Positions 46,591 to 59,021 of a stretch of 64,000 nucleotides of DNA are shown piece after piece; position 1 is the first letter of the stretch; every line of letters starts with the position of its first letter. This stretch comes from Nocardioidaceae bacterium (GTDB taxonomy: Bacteria > Actinomycetota > Actinomycetes > Propionibacteriales > Nocardioidaceae): assembly GCA_030655315.1 (NCBI GenBank), contig JAURVT010000002.1, positions 124,001 through 188,000 of the forward strand. The letters are read 5' to 3'. Under the pieces are notes generated by a model. It was given only the letters and a program-made list of their open reading frames with translations, was not told where the DNA came from and did not search any database. A program made the translations under genes and the position numbers.

Positions 46591-47679
46591 TCAGGAGATG
46601 CCGGCGTCCGTGCACTTCTGGGCGTAGTCGCCCGTGCACAGCTCCTCCTTGGTCACGCCACCGTCGCTGACGACGTCAGCCACGTTGTCGCTGGTGATCG
46701 AGACCGGGTCGAGCAGGACCGAGGGCACGTCGCGGCCGCTCTCGGAGTCCTTCGTGGTGCCCGTCGCCGAGCCCTCCTCGCCCTTGGCGAGCGAGATGGC
46801 CAGCTCGGACAGGGCGGCGGCCTCGTCCTTGGCCGACTTGTAGACGGTCATGCACTGCGTGCCGTCCATGATGTTCTGCAGACCCTGGACGGTCGCGTCC
46901 TGACCGGTGACGGGGACCTCGCCCGCGGCGCCGTTCTTCTTCAGGATCGAGATCACCGCGTTGCCCAGGCCGTCGTTGGCGGCGAGGACGCCGTTGATGT
47001 CGGGGTTCGAGGTGTACATCTGCTCGAAGATCGTCGCGGCCTGCTCGTTGTCCCAGTCGGGGACGGCCTGTTCGGCGACCTGCTTGTACTCGGTCACCTT
47101 GTCCAGGACGCTGTGGGCGCCCGCGGAGAACAGCGTCGCGTTGTTGTCGGTGGGCGAGCCGTTGAGGTAGGCGATGTTGGCCGCCTTGTCGCCGAGGCAC
47201 TTCTGCAGACCGGCGCCCTGGAGCTCGCCGACCTTGGTGTTGTCGAAGGAGACGTAGTAGTCGGCCGAGCCGTTGAGGGTCAGACGGTCGTAGTCGATGG
47301 TCTTGACGCCCTCGGTGGCCGCCTTCTTCTCGATCGCCGCGCCGGACTCGGAGTCCAGGTTGACGATCGCGAGGACGGTGACGCCGTTGGTGATCATCTG
47401 GTCGGCGATGGTCTGCATCTGGCTCGCGCTGCCCTGGGCGTTCTGGATGTCGGCCTCGACGCCGGCGTCCTTGAAGGCCTTCTCGAGGGCGGGACGGTCC
47501 GCGCTCTCCCAGCGGACCGACGACTGCGTGTCGGGCAGGATGACGCCCACCTTGCCGGTCTCGGCGCTGCCGCCGTCGCTGCCCGCGTCGCCGCCGCCGC
47601 CGCTGTCGCCACCGCACGCGGTGAGCGAGAGGGCCATGATCGCCAGACTTGACACTGCCAGCATGGGGATCCGCTTCAC
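46591..47679 (-). CDS. CUT2-family sugar-binding lipoprotein (XylF-like)
   Basis: A 362-residue periplasmic-binding-fold protein. The signal ends in the lipobox LTAC followed by a Gly/Ser/Asp-rich linker. The mature part opens KVGVILPDTQSSVRWESADRPAL and has YDRLTLNGSADYYVSFDN and VTGQDATVQGLQNIMDGTQCMTVYK, which resemble XylF/ChvE proteins that bind D-xylose. GTG start at 47679 with GGAGG upstream. It is the first gene of its operon. Confidence 0.94.
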   Translation of the reverse strand: MKRIPMLAVSSLAIMALSLTACGGDSGGGGDAGSDGGSAETGKVGVILPDTQSSVRWESADRPALEKAFKDAGVEADIQNAQGSASQMQTIADQMITNGVTVLAIVNLDSESGAAIEKKAATEGVKTIDYDRLTLNGSADYYVSFDNTKVGELQGAGLQKCLGDKAANIAYLNGSPTDNNATLFSAGAHSVLDKVTEYKQVAEQAVPDWDNEQAATIFEQMYTSNPDINGVLAANDGLGNAVISILKKNGAAGEVPVTGQDATVQGLQNIMDGTQCMTVYKSAKDEAAALSELAISLAKGEEGSATGTTKDSESGRDVPSVLLDPVSITSDNVADVVSDGGVTKEELCTGDYAQKCTDAGIS

Positions 47680-47761
47680 GCAGACCGCCTCCTAAGTTCT
47701 CGGGTGTGGGTGCGGCCGACCGGTCATCCTCAGGACATCCCGGTGTCACGTCCGCGTAATT

Positions 47762-47776
47762 GTTGTTCGACACAAC
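47762..47776. promoter_or_regulatory. Putative ROK operator upstream of the sugar transporter operon
   Basis: GTTGT-TCGAC-ACAAC, perfect five-base arms, 83 bases upstream of the binding-protein start and flanked by AATT. A second ACAAC half-site with adjacent AAATT is at 47813-47822. The A/T-rich GTTGT boxes stand out from the GC-rich background and resemble ROK-type sites in form. Confidence 0.5.
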
Positions 47777-47907
47777 GTAACCGGCGTCACAGGGGTCGTC
47801 CAGTGGTTTCAGACAACAAATTGGTCTCGGTCGGAGCGAACCGGACGAATCCCCCGCCCGGCCGTCGACGTCCCGTCCGTCCTGACGAGAGCGGCCACCC
47901 ACGACGA

Positions 47908-47940
47908 CGGCCCGCCCACCGGGACTCGGTGGACGGGCCG
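47908..47940 (-). terminator. Hairpin terminator after the HtaA-like gene
   Basis: Stem of 13 pairs (47908-47920 with 47928-47940; one G-U pair on the transcript) and a 7-base loop, starting 17 bases after the stop of the minus-strand gene at 47957. No T run, as is common in GC-rich actinobacteria. Confidence 0.7.
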
Positions 47941-47956
47941 TACGAAGGGCGCCGCC

Positions 47957-48577
47957 TCAGTGGCCGGTGACGAACTCCCCGAGCGCCGCGGCGATCTTCT
48001 CGGCGGCGTTGTTGCGCAGCCCCGCGCGGGTGATCGACGGCGTCGCGTAGGCGAACACGTCGCCGCCGGCGAAGGCCTCCACGCCGAACGTCGCGTTGAG
48101 GGCGCCGGCCGCGGCCCGCGTCAGCTTGAGCCGCGCGGGACCGTAGGTGTCGCTGGTGGCCCGGCTGATGGTGAACAGGTCGACGCGTCCGACCTTGCCG
48201 ACCTCGCTGCCCGAGACCCGGCCGCTGACGCGGGCCCGACCGAGGTCGACGGCCAGCTTGCTGATGCTGATGCTGCGTCCGGGGGCGGTCAGGCGGATGC
48301 CGCCCTTGTGGGTGGTGCGCAGGTTGGACGACTTGAAGCCCCGGATGGGGAAGTCGACCGCCAGGGTGCCCCGGGTGGGCCGGGCTGCGGCCTGACCGGT
48401 GGTGGCCGGCGTGATCCCCGCGCCGGCGACCAGGCGGTAGACCTTGGGCGAGATGACCACGGTGGTGGAGCCGAGCCGGGACGTGCCCGCGTCGGCCGCG
48501 GAGGACGAGCCCGCGCCGGCGACGAGGCCGCCGACGGCCAGCGCGCTGGCGAGCAGGGTGAGGGCGATGCGCTTCAT
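47957..48577 (-). CDS. Secreted protein with HtaA-like beta-rich pattern
   Basis: A 206-residue exported protein. The signal peptide is MKRIALTLLASALAVGGLVAG with cleavage near SSAADA. The mature domain has TLAVDFPIRGFKSSNLRTTHKGGIRLTAPGRSISISKLAVDLGRARVSGRV, which resembles the strand pattern (FP-x-x-G... H-x-GG-x-x-L ... L-x-x-x-VDL) of HtaA-type surface domains and related exported proteins of actinobacteria. HtaA proteins bind haem, but the conserved haem ligands cannot be confirmed here. It is divergent from the ECF sigma factor gene. Confidence 0.72.
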   Translation of the reverse strand: MKRIALTLLASALAVGGLVAGAGSSSAADAGTSRLGSTTVVISPKVYRLVAGAGITPATTGQAAARPTRGTLAVDFPIRGFKSSNLRTTHKGGIRLTAPGRSISISKLAVDLGRARVSGRVSGSEVGKVGRVDLFTISRATSDTYGPARLKLTRAAAGALNATFGVEAFAGGDVFAYATPSITRAGLRNNAAEKIAAALGEFVTGH

Positions 48578-48714
48578 GTCGTGCTCTCTTCTCGGGAGGG
48601 TGCGGGCCGGGCAGGTGCGCACGGCCTGCCCCCACTTCGCCCGTCGGGCCCCGCTTGGATGCACCACCCCCGCTCCGGTCCCCTACGATCGGTGCCGAGC
48701 GGCCGGGAGGTCCT

Positions 48715-49278
48715 GTGAGCGTGGGCGAGACCGTCGGCTTCGGCGAGAGCGGGGCCGACGACGTGGGTGCGCGTCTCGTCGCGGGCTCGCACCAGGCCCT
48801 CGAGGAGGCGTTCCGCCGCTGGTCCTCGCTCGTGCACGCCCTGGCCTACCGCTCCACCGGCAGCTCCGCCGCGGCCGACGACGTGACCCAGCAGGTCTTC
48901 GTCCGGGCCTGGCAGGGACGCGCGCGCTACGACCCGGAGCACCGACCACTGCCGGCGTGGCTGGTCGGCATCGCCCGTCACGTGCTCGCCGACCACCACG
49001 CCGCCACCGCCCGCGAGCGGCGGCTGGTGGAACGGGCCGCACCGGTCCGCGCCCCGGCGCCGGACGACCGGCTGCTCGACGCCCTCGCCCTGGACGAGGC
49101 TCTCGGACGCCTCGGTCGTCCACGTCAGGACGTCGTGCGGCTCGCCTTCGTCGAGGGCCTCACCCATGCCGAGGTGGCGGCCCGCCTGCACCTGCCGCTC
49201 GGGACGGTCAAGAGCCACGTCCGCCGCGGGCTCCTGCAGCTGCGCGACCTGGTCGGGGGCGACGATGGAGCATCCTGA
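48715..49278 (+). CDS. ECF-type RNA polymerase sigma factor
   Basis: A 187-residue sigma-70 family protein. Region 2 is EEAFRRWSSLVHALAYRSTGSSAAADDVTQQVFVRAWQGRARYDP. Region 4 is ALGRLGRPRQDVVRLAFVEGLTHAEVAARLHLPLGTVKSHVRRGLLQLRDLV. GTG 48715 follows GGGAGG. The gene overlaps the downstream anti-sigma gene by 14 bases, so the pair is co-translated. The signal and target promoters are unknown. Confidence 0.93.
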   Translation: MSVGETVGFGESGADDVGARLVAGSHQALEEAFRRWSSLVHALAYRSTGSSAAADDVTQQVFVRAWQGRARYDPEHRPLPAWLVGIARHVLADHHAATARERRLVERAAPVRAPAPDDRLLDALALDEALGRLGRPRQDVVRLAFVEGLTHAEVAARLHLPLGTVKSHVRRGLLQLRDLVGGDDGAS

Positions 49279-49972
49279 CGCCGAGGTCCTGGCGGGCGCC
49301 GCGATCGGCGACCACCTGCCCGACGAGGTCGCCGCGCACGTCGTGGGCTGCGCGTGGTGCGCCGACGAGGTGCGCTCGCTCGCGACCGTCGCGACGCGCC
49401 TGCGGGCGAGCACCCACGTGCCGGTCGGTCCCCCGGTCCGTCCTGAGGTCTGGCAGGCCGTCGCCGAGGCCACGGCACCCGTCGCCCCGGTCGAGCCGGC
49501 GGCGTCCGCGCGTCGCCGGGTGCCGGTGGCCGCGCGCCTCGTCGCGGCGGCCGTCGTGGGTGCGGTCGTGGGCGGCGGCACGGTGCTCGCGGCCACGGGC
49601 GGCGGCTCCGAAACTCCCCCCACAGCCCCCTCCCCCACGGCCACCGTGCTGGCGCGGGCGGAGGTGACGCCCATCGGCGGCGCCTCGACGACCGGGTCGG
49701 CGGCACTGGTGCGGACCTCCGGCGGGCCGGTGCTGGACCTCGACCTCGTCGCGCTGGGCGACGTCCCGGCCGACCACTACGTCGAGGCGTGGCTGTTCGA
49801 CCCGGCCACGCTCGACATGGTCTCGGTCGGCGTCGTCGCGGGTGACCGCGCCCGGCTGGCCGTGCCCGCCGACCTCGACCTGGCCACGTACTCCTCGGTC
49901 GACCTGTCGCTCGAGCCGTTGGACGCCGACCCCGCCCACACCACCAGCATCGCCCAGGGCGACCTGCGCTGA
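49265..49972 (+). CDS. Membrane-anchored zinc anti-sigma factor (RskA-like)
   Basis: A 235-residue partner of the ECF sigma factor. The cytoplasmic N-terminus has the zinc anti-sigma motif with His-x3-Cys-x2-Cys in HVVGCAWC. One transmembrane helix is at about residues 87-107 (AARLVAAAVVGAVVGGGTVLAA). The extracytoplasmic C-terminus of about 120 residues (ALVRTSGGPVLDLDLVALGDVPADHYVEAWLFD) matches the anti-sigma K/RskA C-terminal domain. It holds the sigma factor until an external signal triggers proteolysis, as known for the family. Confidence 0.9.
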   Translation: MEHPDAEVLAGAAIGDHLPDEVAAHVVGCAWCADEVRSLATVATRLRASTHVPVGPPVRPEVWQAVAEATAPVAPVEPAASARRRVPVAARLVAAAVVGAVVGGGTVLAATGGGSETPPTAPSPTATVLARAEVTPIGGASTTGSAALVRTSGGPVLDLDLVALGDVPADHYVEAWLFDPATLDMVSVGVVAGDRARLAVPADLDLATYSSVDLSLEPLDADPAHTTSIAQGDLR

Positions 49973-49978
49973 ACGCGC

Positions 49979-50012
49979 CGACGCCCCGCACCGGTGTCGG
50001 TGCGGGGCGTCG
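49979..50012. terminator. Bidirectional hairpin terminator between anti-sigma and acnA genes
   Basis: Perfect 14-pair GC-rich stem (49979-49992 with 49999-50012) and a six-base loop, between the convergent stops at 49972 and 50056. Strong enough to stop transcription from both sides. Confidence 0.8.
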
Positions 50013-50055
50013 GTGGTGCCTCGGGCCTGACGCGGCCGGCGGGGAGCCGGATGCG

Positions 50056-52875
<2,820 letters not shown>

Positions 52876-52988
52876 CGTCTCTCCTCGGTCGTCCGGCAGG
52901 GCCCATCCTGCCGAGCCGCGACGTCCCGCGCAGGCTCAGGCTCACCTAACCTCGCGGACCGCGACCCGTGCTGGCGGTCACCATGTCT

Positions 52989-53000
52989 CTTGACGTCAAG
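52989..53000. promoter_or_regulatory. Palindrome in the acnA promoter region
   Basis: CTTGACGTCAAG, a perfect 12-base palindrome followed by ATAC, between the acnA start and the stop of the membrane-protein gene. A near copy lies between the VOC and HIT genes at 35941-35952. Candidate operator of a regulator of central metabolism (inference). Confidence 0.55.
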
Positions 53001-53045
53001 ATACACGACGTCGAACCACCTGTTCAACCCACGCCCGACACGCCG

Positions 53046-55610
53046 TCAGCGCAGGGCGCGCAGGGCGAGGGTGGCGGCGCGGGCCTGGCGGACGCGGCTC
53101 TCCCAGGTGATGCCGACGGCGAGCAGGGCGAGGCCGGCGACGGCCAGGACCACCCAGCGCGGCACGGCGTCGGCGTAGGGGCCGAGGTGGCGCAGTGCCA
53201 CGACCGCGGTGACCGCGGCACCCGCGACGACGGGGGCCTGCCACCTCAGGGCGACGCCCGCGCCGAGCACGGCGAGCGCACCCAGCCCGAGGAGCAGGCC
53301 GCGCAGGGTGGTGGGGTCCACCAGCACCGCCGGCAGGCTGGGCAGCAGGGCCAGCGCGAGGGCCGGGCCCAGCGCCGCCCAGCTGCGGGTGCGCGGACGG
53401 CGGCGCAGCACCAGCACGCCGGCCACGGCGAGCGCCACCGCGAAGGGCAGCGTGTAGGCCTCGACGACGCCGACGTCGCTGGCCAGCAGCCGCATCACGT
53501 ACGCACCCCCGAGGACCAGGGACCCCGCCACGCCCACGCGCCGGCGGTCGACCACGAGCAGCCCGAGCAGGGCCGCCCCCGCGCCGAGCACCGTCCACAC
53601 CAGGGCCCGCCACGCCAGCGTCTCCCCCGGCACCGCCACCAGCACCACCAGCGCGGCCGCGGCCGTCACCGCCTCGACGGGCACCCGCACCTCGGTCCGA
53701 CGCCCGGCGGCGACGACGTGCGGGACCAGCTGGGCGAGGGCGGCCACGACGAGCACGCCCACGGCGGCGAGCAGGTGCGTGACCCGGTCCGAGCCGGCCA
53801 CGAGGTCGACGCCGGCGGGCACGGCGCCCAGCACGAGCGCGGCGCCGGCCGTCGAGGCCGCGACGACGGCCCAGCGGCCCGCGGCCCGCCACGCCAGCAC
53901 CCCGCAGAGCGCCGCACCGAGCACCCAGGTGCCCGCGGACAGCGCCTGGTCCACGAGCGCCAGGCCGCAGGCCGCGGCCACCGCGGCGAGGACGACCCAC
54001 TCGCCCGCCCTCGACCGGCGCGCCACGGCTCCGACCAGCGCGGCCACCGCCGCGACGACGGCCACCGCCACGGGGACCCACGCGTCGACGGGGTGCAGCA
54101 GCGGCTGGACGAGCACCATGGCGAGGACGACCGCGACGGCCGCCCGCACGAGCACGCGGCGCACCTCCGCGGTGATCGGGCCCCGGCGCCACAGGGACGC
54201 GAGGACGAGCGAGACGGCGAGCACCGCGGCCAGCAGCAGCGAGGCCCAGGCGGGACCGAGCGGGTCGGCGGGATCGACGACGACCGGGTCGGTGGCCCGT
54301 CCGGCCCACGCCGGCAGGACGGTGTCGGCGGCCGCGACCGCCGCGAGCGCCAGCCACCCGGCGAGCAGGCCGGCGACCGGCAGGGCGGCCCCGGCCGACG
54401 CGACCCGCAGACCGCGTGACCAGGCGCCCCGGGCGGGGTAGGAGACCAGGACGAGCAGCAGCAGCACGACGGACGACGCCGCCGTCAGTGCGAGCGAGTG
54501 GTCGACGACCCGGGCGTCGGCCAGCGCACCGACGTACGCGGGGACGGCGAGCTGCGCGACGACGACGGCGACCGACGCGCTGAGCACGCCGTCGAGCGAG
54601 ACGCGTCGCACGGGTCGTCGCGAGCCCAGCACGGACGCCGTGACGGCCACGACGACCGCGACGACGGCGAGGGCCGCCGAGCGCTCCAGCACGTGGTCGG
54701 ACCAGCGCAGCCCGCCGGCGTCGGAGGCCGCGCCGAGCACCACCACCTGGCCGAGGCTGAGCCCGAGGTACTCCAGGCCCGCGACGACGGCGGCCCCGAC
54801 GACCAGGATCCGCTGACCGGAGGCGCGGGCCCCCACGGCCACGAGCGCGGCCAGGACCGCGCCGGCGAGGGCGGTCCAGAAGGACCCGCCCTCCGCGGCG
54901 GCCAGTCCCACGGCGACGCACGCCACGCCGAGCACCGACGCGAGCTCGGCGACGACGACCGTCGATCCGAGCCGGGTCCGCGAGACCAGCACGACGGCCA
55001 CGCCCCCCGCCAGCATCAGGACGCCGAACACCACGGTCGCGGGCGCCCCGTCGAGCGCGTCGAGGCCGGCGAGCCCGTAGCCGCGGGCGGCCCAGTAGTC
55101 GAGCGTCACGAGCCCGGCCGTCACGGCCCACAGGGCCTCGGCCGACCCGCGCAGCCGCCGCCAGGTGACGCCGGCGGCGACCGCGCCCACCAGCACCGTG
55201 ACCAGCACCAGGACGGCGGTCCGGCCGCCCGTGCCGAGCGACCCCCAGGCCACGCTCACGAACACGAACGCCGCGACCACCAGGAACAGCGCGCCCAGCG
55301 CGAGCAGCACGGCGCCCACCGACCACGAGCGCCGCGCCGGTGCCGCGCCGACCGCCGGGGGCGGGGGCCCCGGGGCGGGGAAGCGGGCCGAGGGCACGAA
55401 CGGACCGGTCTGCGGCGCCGGGGCCGCGGCCTGCCACGTCGCCGCCTCGGCGCGCATCGACCCCAGCAGCCGGTCGACGCCGGTCAGCAGGCGCAGCACC
55501 TCGCGGGCGTCGTCACCGCGCAGCACGACGGCGCACCGCCCGCAGCGCTCGGCCGCGGAGGCGGGCGTGCCGCAGGAGGGGCAGGTGGTGGGGTCGGCGT
55601 ACGTCCTCAT
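53046..55610 (-). CDS. Large multi-pass membrane protein with N-terminal zinc ribbon
   Basis: An 854-residue protein. Residues about 10-29 form a CPSC...CGRC zinc ribbon, followed by a soluble stretch and a Pro-rich linker to residue 93. The remaining 760 residues are almost continuous hydrophobic segments, on the order of 25 or more. This matches the layout of actinobacterial SCO-type integral membrane proteins annotated as hypothetical, with no known function. The composition is extremely Ala/Val/Leu-rich. It is transcribed towards acnA. Confidence 0.8.
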   Translation of the reverse strand: MRTYADPTTCPSCGTPASAAERCGRCAVVLRGDDAREVLRLLTGVDRLLGSMRAEAATWQAAAPAPQTGPFVPSARFPAPGPPPPAVGAAPARRSWSVGAVLLALGALFLVVAAFVFVSVAWGSLGTGGRTAVLVLVTVLVGAVAAGVTWRRLRGSAEALWAVTAGLVTLDYWAARGYGLAGLDALDGAPATVVFGVLMLAGGVAVVLVSRTRLGSTVVVAELASVLGVACVAVGLAAAEGGSFWTALAGAVLAALVAVGARASGQRILVVGAAVVAGLEYLGLSLGQVVVLGAASDAGGLRWSDHVLERSAALAVVAVVVAVTASVLGSRRPVRRVSLDGVLSASVAVVVAQLAVPAYVGALADARVVDHSLALTAASSVVLLLLVLVSYPARGAWSRGLRVASAGAALPVAGLLAGWLALAAVAAADTVLPAWAGRATDPVVVDPADPLGPAWASLLLAAVLAVSLVLASLWRRGPITAEVRRVLVRAAVAVVLAMVLVQPLLHPVDAWVPVAVAVVAAVAALVGAVARRSRAGEWVVLAAVAAACGLALVDQALSAGTWVLGAALCGVLAWRAAGRWAVVAASTAGAALVLGAVPAGVDLVAGSDRVTHLLAAVGVLVVAALAQLVPHVVAAGRRTEVRVPVEAVTAAAALVVLVAVPGETLAWRALVWTVLGAGAALLGLLVVDRRRVGVAGSLVLGGAYVMRLLASDVGVVEAYTLPFAVALAVAGVLVLRRRPRTRSWAALGPALALALLPSLPAVLVDPTTLRGLLLGLGALAVLGAGVALRWQAPVVAGAAVTAVVALRHLGPYADAVPRWVVLAVAGLALLAVGITWESRVRQARAATLALRALR

Positions 55611-55677
55611 GCCACCAGGGTCGACCAGGGACGGGTCGCCGCGGCAGCGTTCGGCTACTCCGGTGCGGTGGGTACGG

Positions 55678-56913
55678 CTACTCAGGCGCCGGGACGAGCA
55701 GCGCGACGCACTCCACGTGGTGGGTCATCGGGAAGAGCGCGAACGCGCGGAGGCGGTCGAGCACGTAGCCCTCCTCGGCGAACGTCGCGACGTCGCGCGC
55801 CAGGGCGGCCGGGTCGCAGGCCACGTAGACCACGCGCGACGGACGGCGGGCCGCGATGGCTCGCACGACCTTGGCCTTGGCGCCGGTGCGCGGCGGGTCG
55901 AGGACGACGACGTCGACCTCGGGCGGCACGGTGTGGTGGTCCAGCGCCGGCTGCACGCCCGCCCGGGCGACGACGGCCTGCGGCAGGTCGGCGAGGTTGT
56001 GCTCGGCGTCCTGCGTGGCGCGTCCACCGGACTCGACGGCCACGACCAGGCCGGACTCCCCCACGGCCTCGCCGAGGAAGGCCGCGAACAGCCCGACCCC
56101 CGCGTAGAGGTCGGCCACGGTCTCGCCGGGAGCCGGACGGGCGGCGTCGAGCACCGCGTCGACCAGGACGCCGGCCGCGCGCGGGTGCACCTGCCAGAAG
56201 CCCGAGCCGCTGACCCGGAACGAGCGGTCGCGCACTCGCTCGGTCACCTGGTCGTGCCCGCTCACGTGGCGTCCGCGCTCGTCGACCACGCCGTGGAGGT
56301 CGAGCGACGGGAGGTCGCCGCGGGCGCCCTCGACGACGGCCAGCCGCTCGCCCGTGGACGACACGACGCCCTCGACGCGGACGGCGGGCCACGGCAGCGA
56401 CGTCAGGTCCGCCAGCGCCGGGTGGGCGATGGGGCACGGGTCGACCGGGACGACGTCGTGCGAGCGGTGCCGGCGGAGCCCGAGACGGTCGTCGTCGCCG
56501 ACGGCGTAGCCGACGCGCGTGCGCCAGCCCAGCCCGTCGCCGTGGTCGGGGGCCTCGACCACGACGTCGACCTCGAGGCCGGCGAGCCGCTGCAGCTGCT
56601 CGGCCACGACGGCACCGAGCAGCTCGCGCTGGACGGCGAGGTCGACGTGCTGGAAGTCGCAGCCGCCGCAGCCACCGGGGCCGGACACGGGGCAGCGCGG
56701 CTCCACCCGTCCCTCGGCGGGCTTGAGCACCTGGGTGGCGTCGGCCCGCAGGAAGCGCGAGTCCGCGTCGCCCTCGGTGACGGTGGCGACGACGCGCTCG
56801 CCCGGCAGGGCGTGGCGGACGAACACCACGCGGCCCTCGTGGCGCGCGACGCAGTGGCCCCCGTGCGCGACGGGGCCCACCTCGACGGCCAGCCGCTCTC
56901 CGACCAGGCTCAC
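55678..56913 (-). CDS. TrmA/RlmD-family 23S rRNA or tRNA (uracil-5-)-methyltransferase
   Basis: A 411-residue RNA methyltransferase. An N-terminal TRAM domain (about residues 1-60) precedes the iron-sulfur Cys cluster CPVSGPGGCGGCDFQHV. The SAM-binding motif is VADLYAGVGLFAAFLGEAVG, the NPP-type motif appears as VVLDPPRTGAKAKVV, and the nucleophile is Cys in VVYVACDPAALARDVA. It methylates C5 of a uridine; rRNA versus tRNA target is unresolved. GTG start overlaps the permease stop by 4 bases, so it is co-transcribed with it. Confidence 0.92.
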   Translation of the reverse strand: MSLVGERLAVEVGPVAHGGHCVARHEGRVVFVRHALPGERVVATVTEGDADSRFLRADATQVLKPAEGRVEPRCPVSGPGGCGGCDFQHVDLAVQRELLGAVVAEQLQRLAGLEVDVVVEAPDHGDGLGWRTRVGYAVGDDDRLGLRRHRSHDVVPVDPCPIAHPALADLTSLPWPAVRVEGVVSSTGERLAVVEGARGDLPSLDLHGVVDERGRHVSGHDQVTERVRDRSFRVSGSGFWQVHPRAAGVLVDAVLDAARPAPGETVADLYAGVGLFAAFLGEAVGESGLVVAVESGGRATQDAEHNLADLPQAVVARAGVQPALDHHTVPPEVDVVVLDPPRTGAKAKVVRAIAARRPSRVVYVACDPAALARDVATFAEEGYVLDRLRAFALFPMTHHVECVALLVPAPE

Positions 56914-58934
56914 GACTCGTCGTCCCTTCGGACGGGGGTGGGGTCGCCGCGGCGGACGTCACCGGGCACCGACCGCACGCGCGGCGGGCCGGCCTGCTTG
57001 GCCGACGTCAGCTGGTAGGGGACGCTCGTCACCATCACGCCGGGCGTGAAGAGCAGCCGGCCCTTCAGCCGCAGCGCGGTCTGGTTGTGCAGCAGCTGCT
57101 CCCACCACTTGCCCACGACGTACTCCGGGATGTAGACGCAGATGACGTCGCGCGGGCTGGCCTTGCGACGCTCGCGGACGTAGCGGACCACGGGACGCAC
57201 GAGCTCGCGGTACGGCGAGTCGAGCACCTTGAGCGGGGCCTGGATGCCCAGCTCGTCCCACCGGCGCAGCAGCTTGGCGGTGGTCTCGGCGTCGAGGTCG
57301 ACCGTGACGCCCTCGAGCGAGCTGGGGCGCGACACCTTGGCGTAGGCCAGCGCCCGCATGGTCGGCTTGTGCAGCTTGCTGACCAGCACGATCGCATGCA
57401 CCCGCGACGGGAGCGCGACGTCCATGTCGCTGATCTCGAGCTCGGTCTCGACGTGGCGGTAGTGCCGGCCGATGCCGCGCATGATCACGTAGATGACGAT
57501 CATCGCGGTGATCGCGATCCAGGCGCCCTGGAGGAACTTGGTGAGCAGCACGATGACGAGCACGGTGGCCGTCATCGCGAGGCCGAAGGTGTTGACCGCG
57601 CGCGAGCGCATCATCCGCCGTCGCTCGGCGGGGTCGGTCTCGGTCCTGAGGTGCCGCGTCCAGTGCTTGATCATGCCCAGCTGGCTGAGGTTGAACGAGA
57701 CGAAGACGCCGACGATGTAGAGCTGGATCAGCTTGGTGACCTCGGCGTCGAACGCGAGGATCAGGATGATCGCGCCGAACGCGAGGACGACGATGCCGTT
57801 GCTGAACGCGAGGCGGTCGCCGCGGGTGTCGAGCGCGCGCGGCAGGTGGCCGTCGCGGGCCAGGATCGAGCCGAGCACCGGGAAGCCGTTGAACGCGGTG
57901 TTGGCCGCCAGCACCAGGATGATGCCGGTGCACGCGATCGTGAAGTAGAACATGATCGGCAGGTTGTCGAAGACGGCCTTGGCGAGCTGGCCGATCACGG
58001 TGTCCTGGGAGTACGAGGGCCCGACGGGCTCGCCGTTCAGGAGCAGCTGGCTCTGCGGGTCCTCGGCGTAGCGGACGCCGGTGACGTCGGCCAGCACGAT
58101 GATGCTCATCAGCATCGTGATCGAGATGCTGCCGAGGAGGAACAGCGTGGTGGCGGCGTTCTTGCTCTTGGGCTTGCGGAACGCGGGCACGCCGTTGCTG
58201 ATCGCCTCGACGCCCGTCAGCGCCGCGCAGCCGGACGAGAACGCGCGCGCGATCAGGAACGTCATGGCGAGCGTGGTGATGGCGCCCTCGTAGGGCGGCT
58301 CGGCGGCGATGTCGAACTGTGCGCTCTCGACGGCCGGCAGCGTGCCGCCGGCGTAGCGGATGAAGCCCCACACCGACATCGAGAAGATCGCGAACATGAA
58401 CAGGTAGGTCGGGATCGCGAACGCGGTGCCGGACTCCTTGGCCCCGCGCAGGTTCATCGCCATCAGCAGCACCACCAGGACGCAGGCGGCGATGGCCTCG
58501 TGCCCGTTGAGGAACGGCAGGGCCGACGTCGCGTTCTGCACGCCCGAGGAGATGGAGACCGCGACGGTGAGGACGTAGTCGACGAGCAGCGCGCTGGCCA
58601 CCGTGACGCCGGCCTTGGGGCCGAGGTTGACCGTCGCGACCTCGTAGTCGCCGCCGCCGCTGGGGTAGGCGTGCACGTTCTGGCGGTACGAGGCGACCAC
58701 CGTGAGCATCACGAGCGCGACCGCGATGCCGATCTTCCAGTTGAAGGCGTAGGCCGACAGCCCGGCCATCGACAGCGTCAGCAGGATCTCGTCGGGCGCG
58801 TACGCGACGGACGACAACGCGTCGCTCGCGAACACCGGCAGCGCGACGCGCTTGGGGAGGAGCGTCTCCCCCAGCTGGGCGCTGCGGAGCTTGCGGCCCA
58901 CGAGGATGCGCTTGCCCGCCTCAGCCAGTCCCAC
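56910..58934 (-). CDS. APC-superfamily permease with soluble C-terminal domain (KimA/KUP-like)
   Basis: A 674-residue transporter. After VFASDALSSVAYAPDEILLTL it has about 12 membrane segments, including YPSGGGDYEVATVNLG and ARAFSSGCAALTGVEAISNGVPAFRKPKSKNAATTLF. A cytoplasmic domain of about 170 residues follows (VHAIVLVSKLHKPTMRALAYAKVSRPSSLEGVTVDLD), resembling a universal-stress-like fold. This combination is that of KimA-type potassium transporters. Two TrkA regulators are encoded divergently right beside it, which supports a potassium role. GTG 58934 is the best start; the open frame beyond is antisense to trkA. Confidence 0.9.
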   Translation of the reverse strand: MGLAEAGKRILVGRKLRSAQLGETLLPKRVALPVFASDALSSVAYAPDEILLTLSMAGLSAYAFNWKIGIAVALVMLTVVASYRQNVHAYPSGGGDYEVATVNLGPKAGVTVASALLVDYVLTVAVSISSGVQNATSALPFLNGHEAIAACVLVVLLMAMNLRGAKESGTAFAIPTYLFMFAIFSMSVWGFIRYAGGTLPAVESAQFDIAAEPPYEGAITTLAMTFLIARAFSSGCAALTGVEAISNGVPAFRKPKSKNAATTLFLLGSISITMLMSIIVLADVTGVRYAEDPQSQLLLNGEPVGPSYSQDTVIGQLAKAVFDNLPIMFYFTIACTGIILVLAANTAFNGFPVLGSILARDGHLPRALDTRGDRLAFSNGIVVLAFGAIILILAFDAEVTKLIQLYIVGVFVSFNLSQLGMIKHWTRHLRTETDPAERRRMMRSRAVNTFGLAMTATVLVIVLLTKFLQGAWIAITAMIVIYVIMRGIGRHYRHVETELEISDMDVALPSRVHAIVLVSKLHKPTMRALAYAKVSRPSSLEGVTVDLDAETTAKLLRRWDELGIQAPLKVLDSPYRELVRPVVRYVRERRKASPRDVICVYIPEYVVGKWWEQLLHNQTALRLKGRLLFTPGVMVTSVPYQLTSAKQAGPPRVRSVPGDVRRGDPTPVRRDDES

Positions 58935-59021
58935 GTCGGCATCGTAGGCCCAGGACCACCGCGCCCGAGGGCGGTCCCCGTACACCGTCGACCCAGGGCC
59001 CGTCTGGGGTACGGTCACCGC

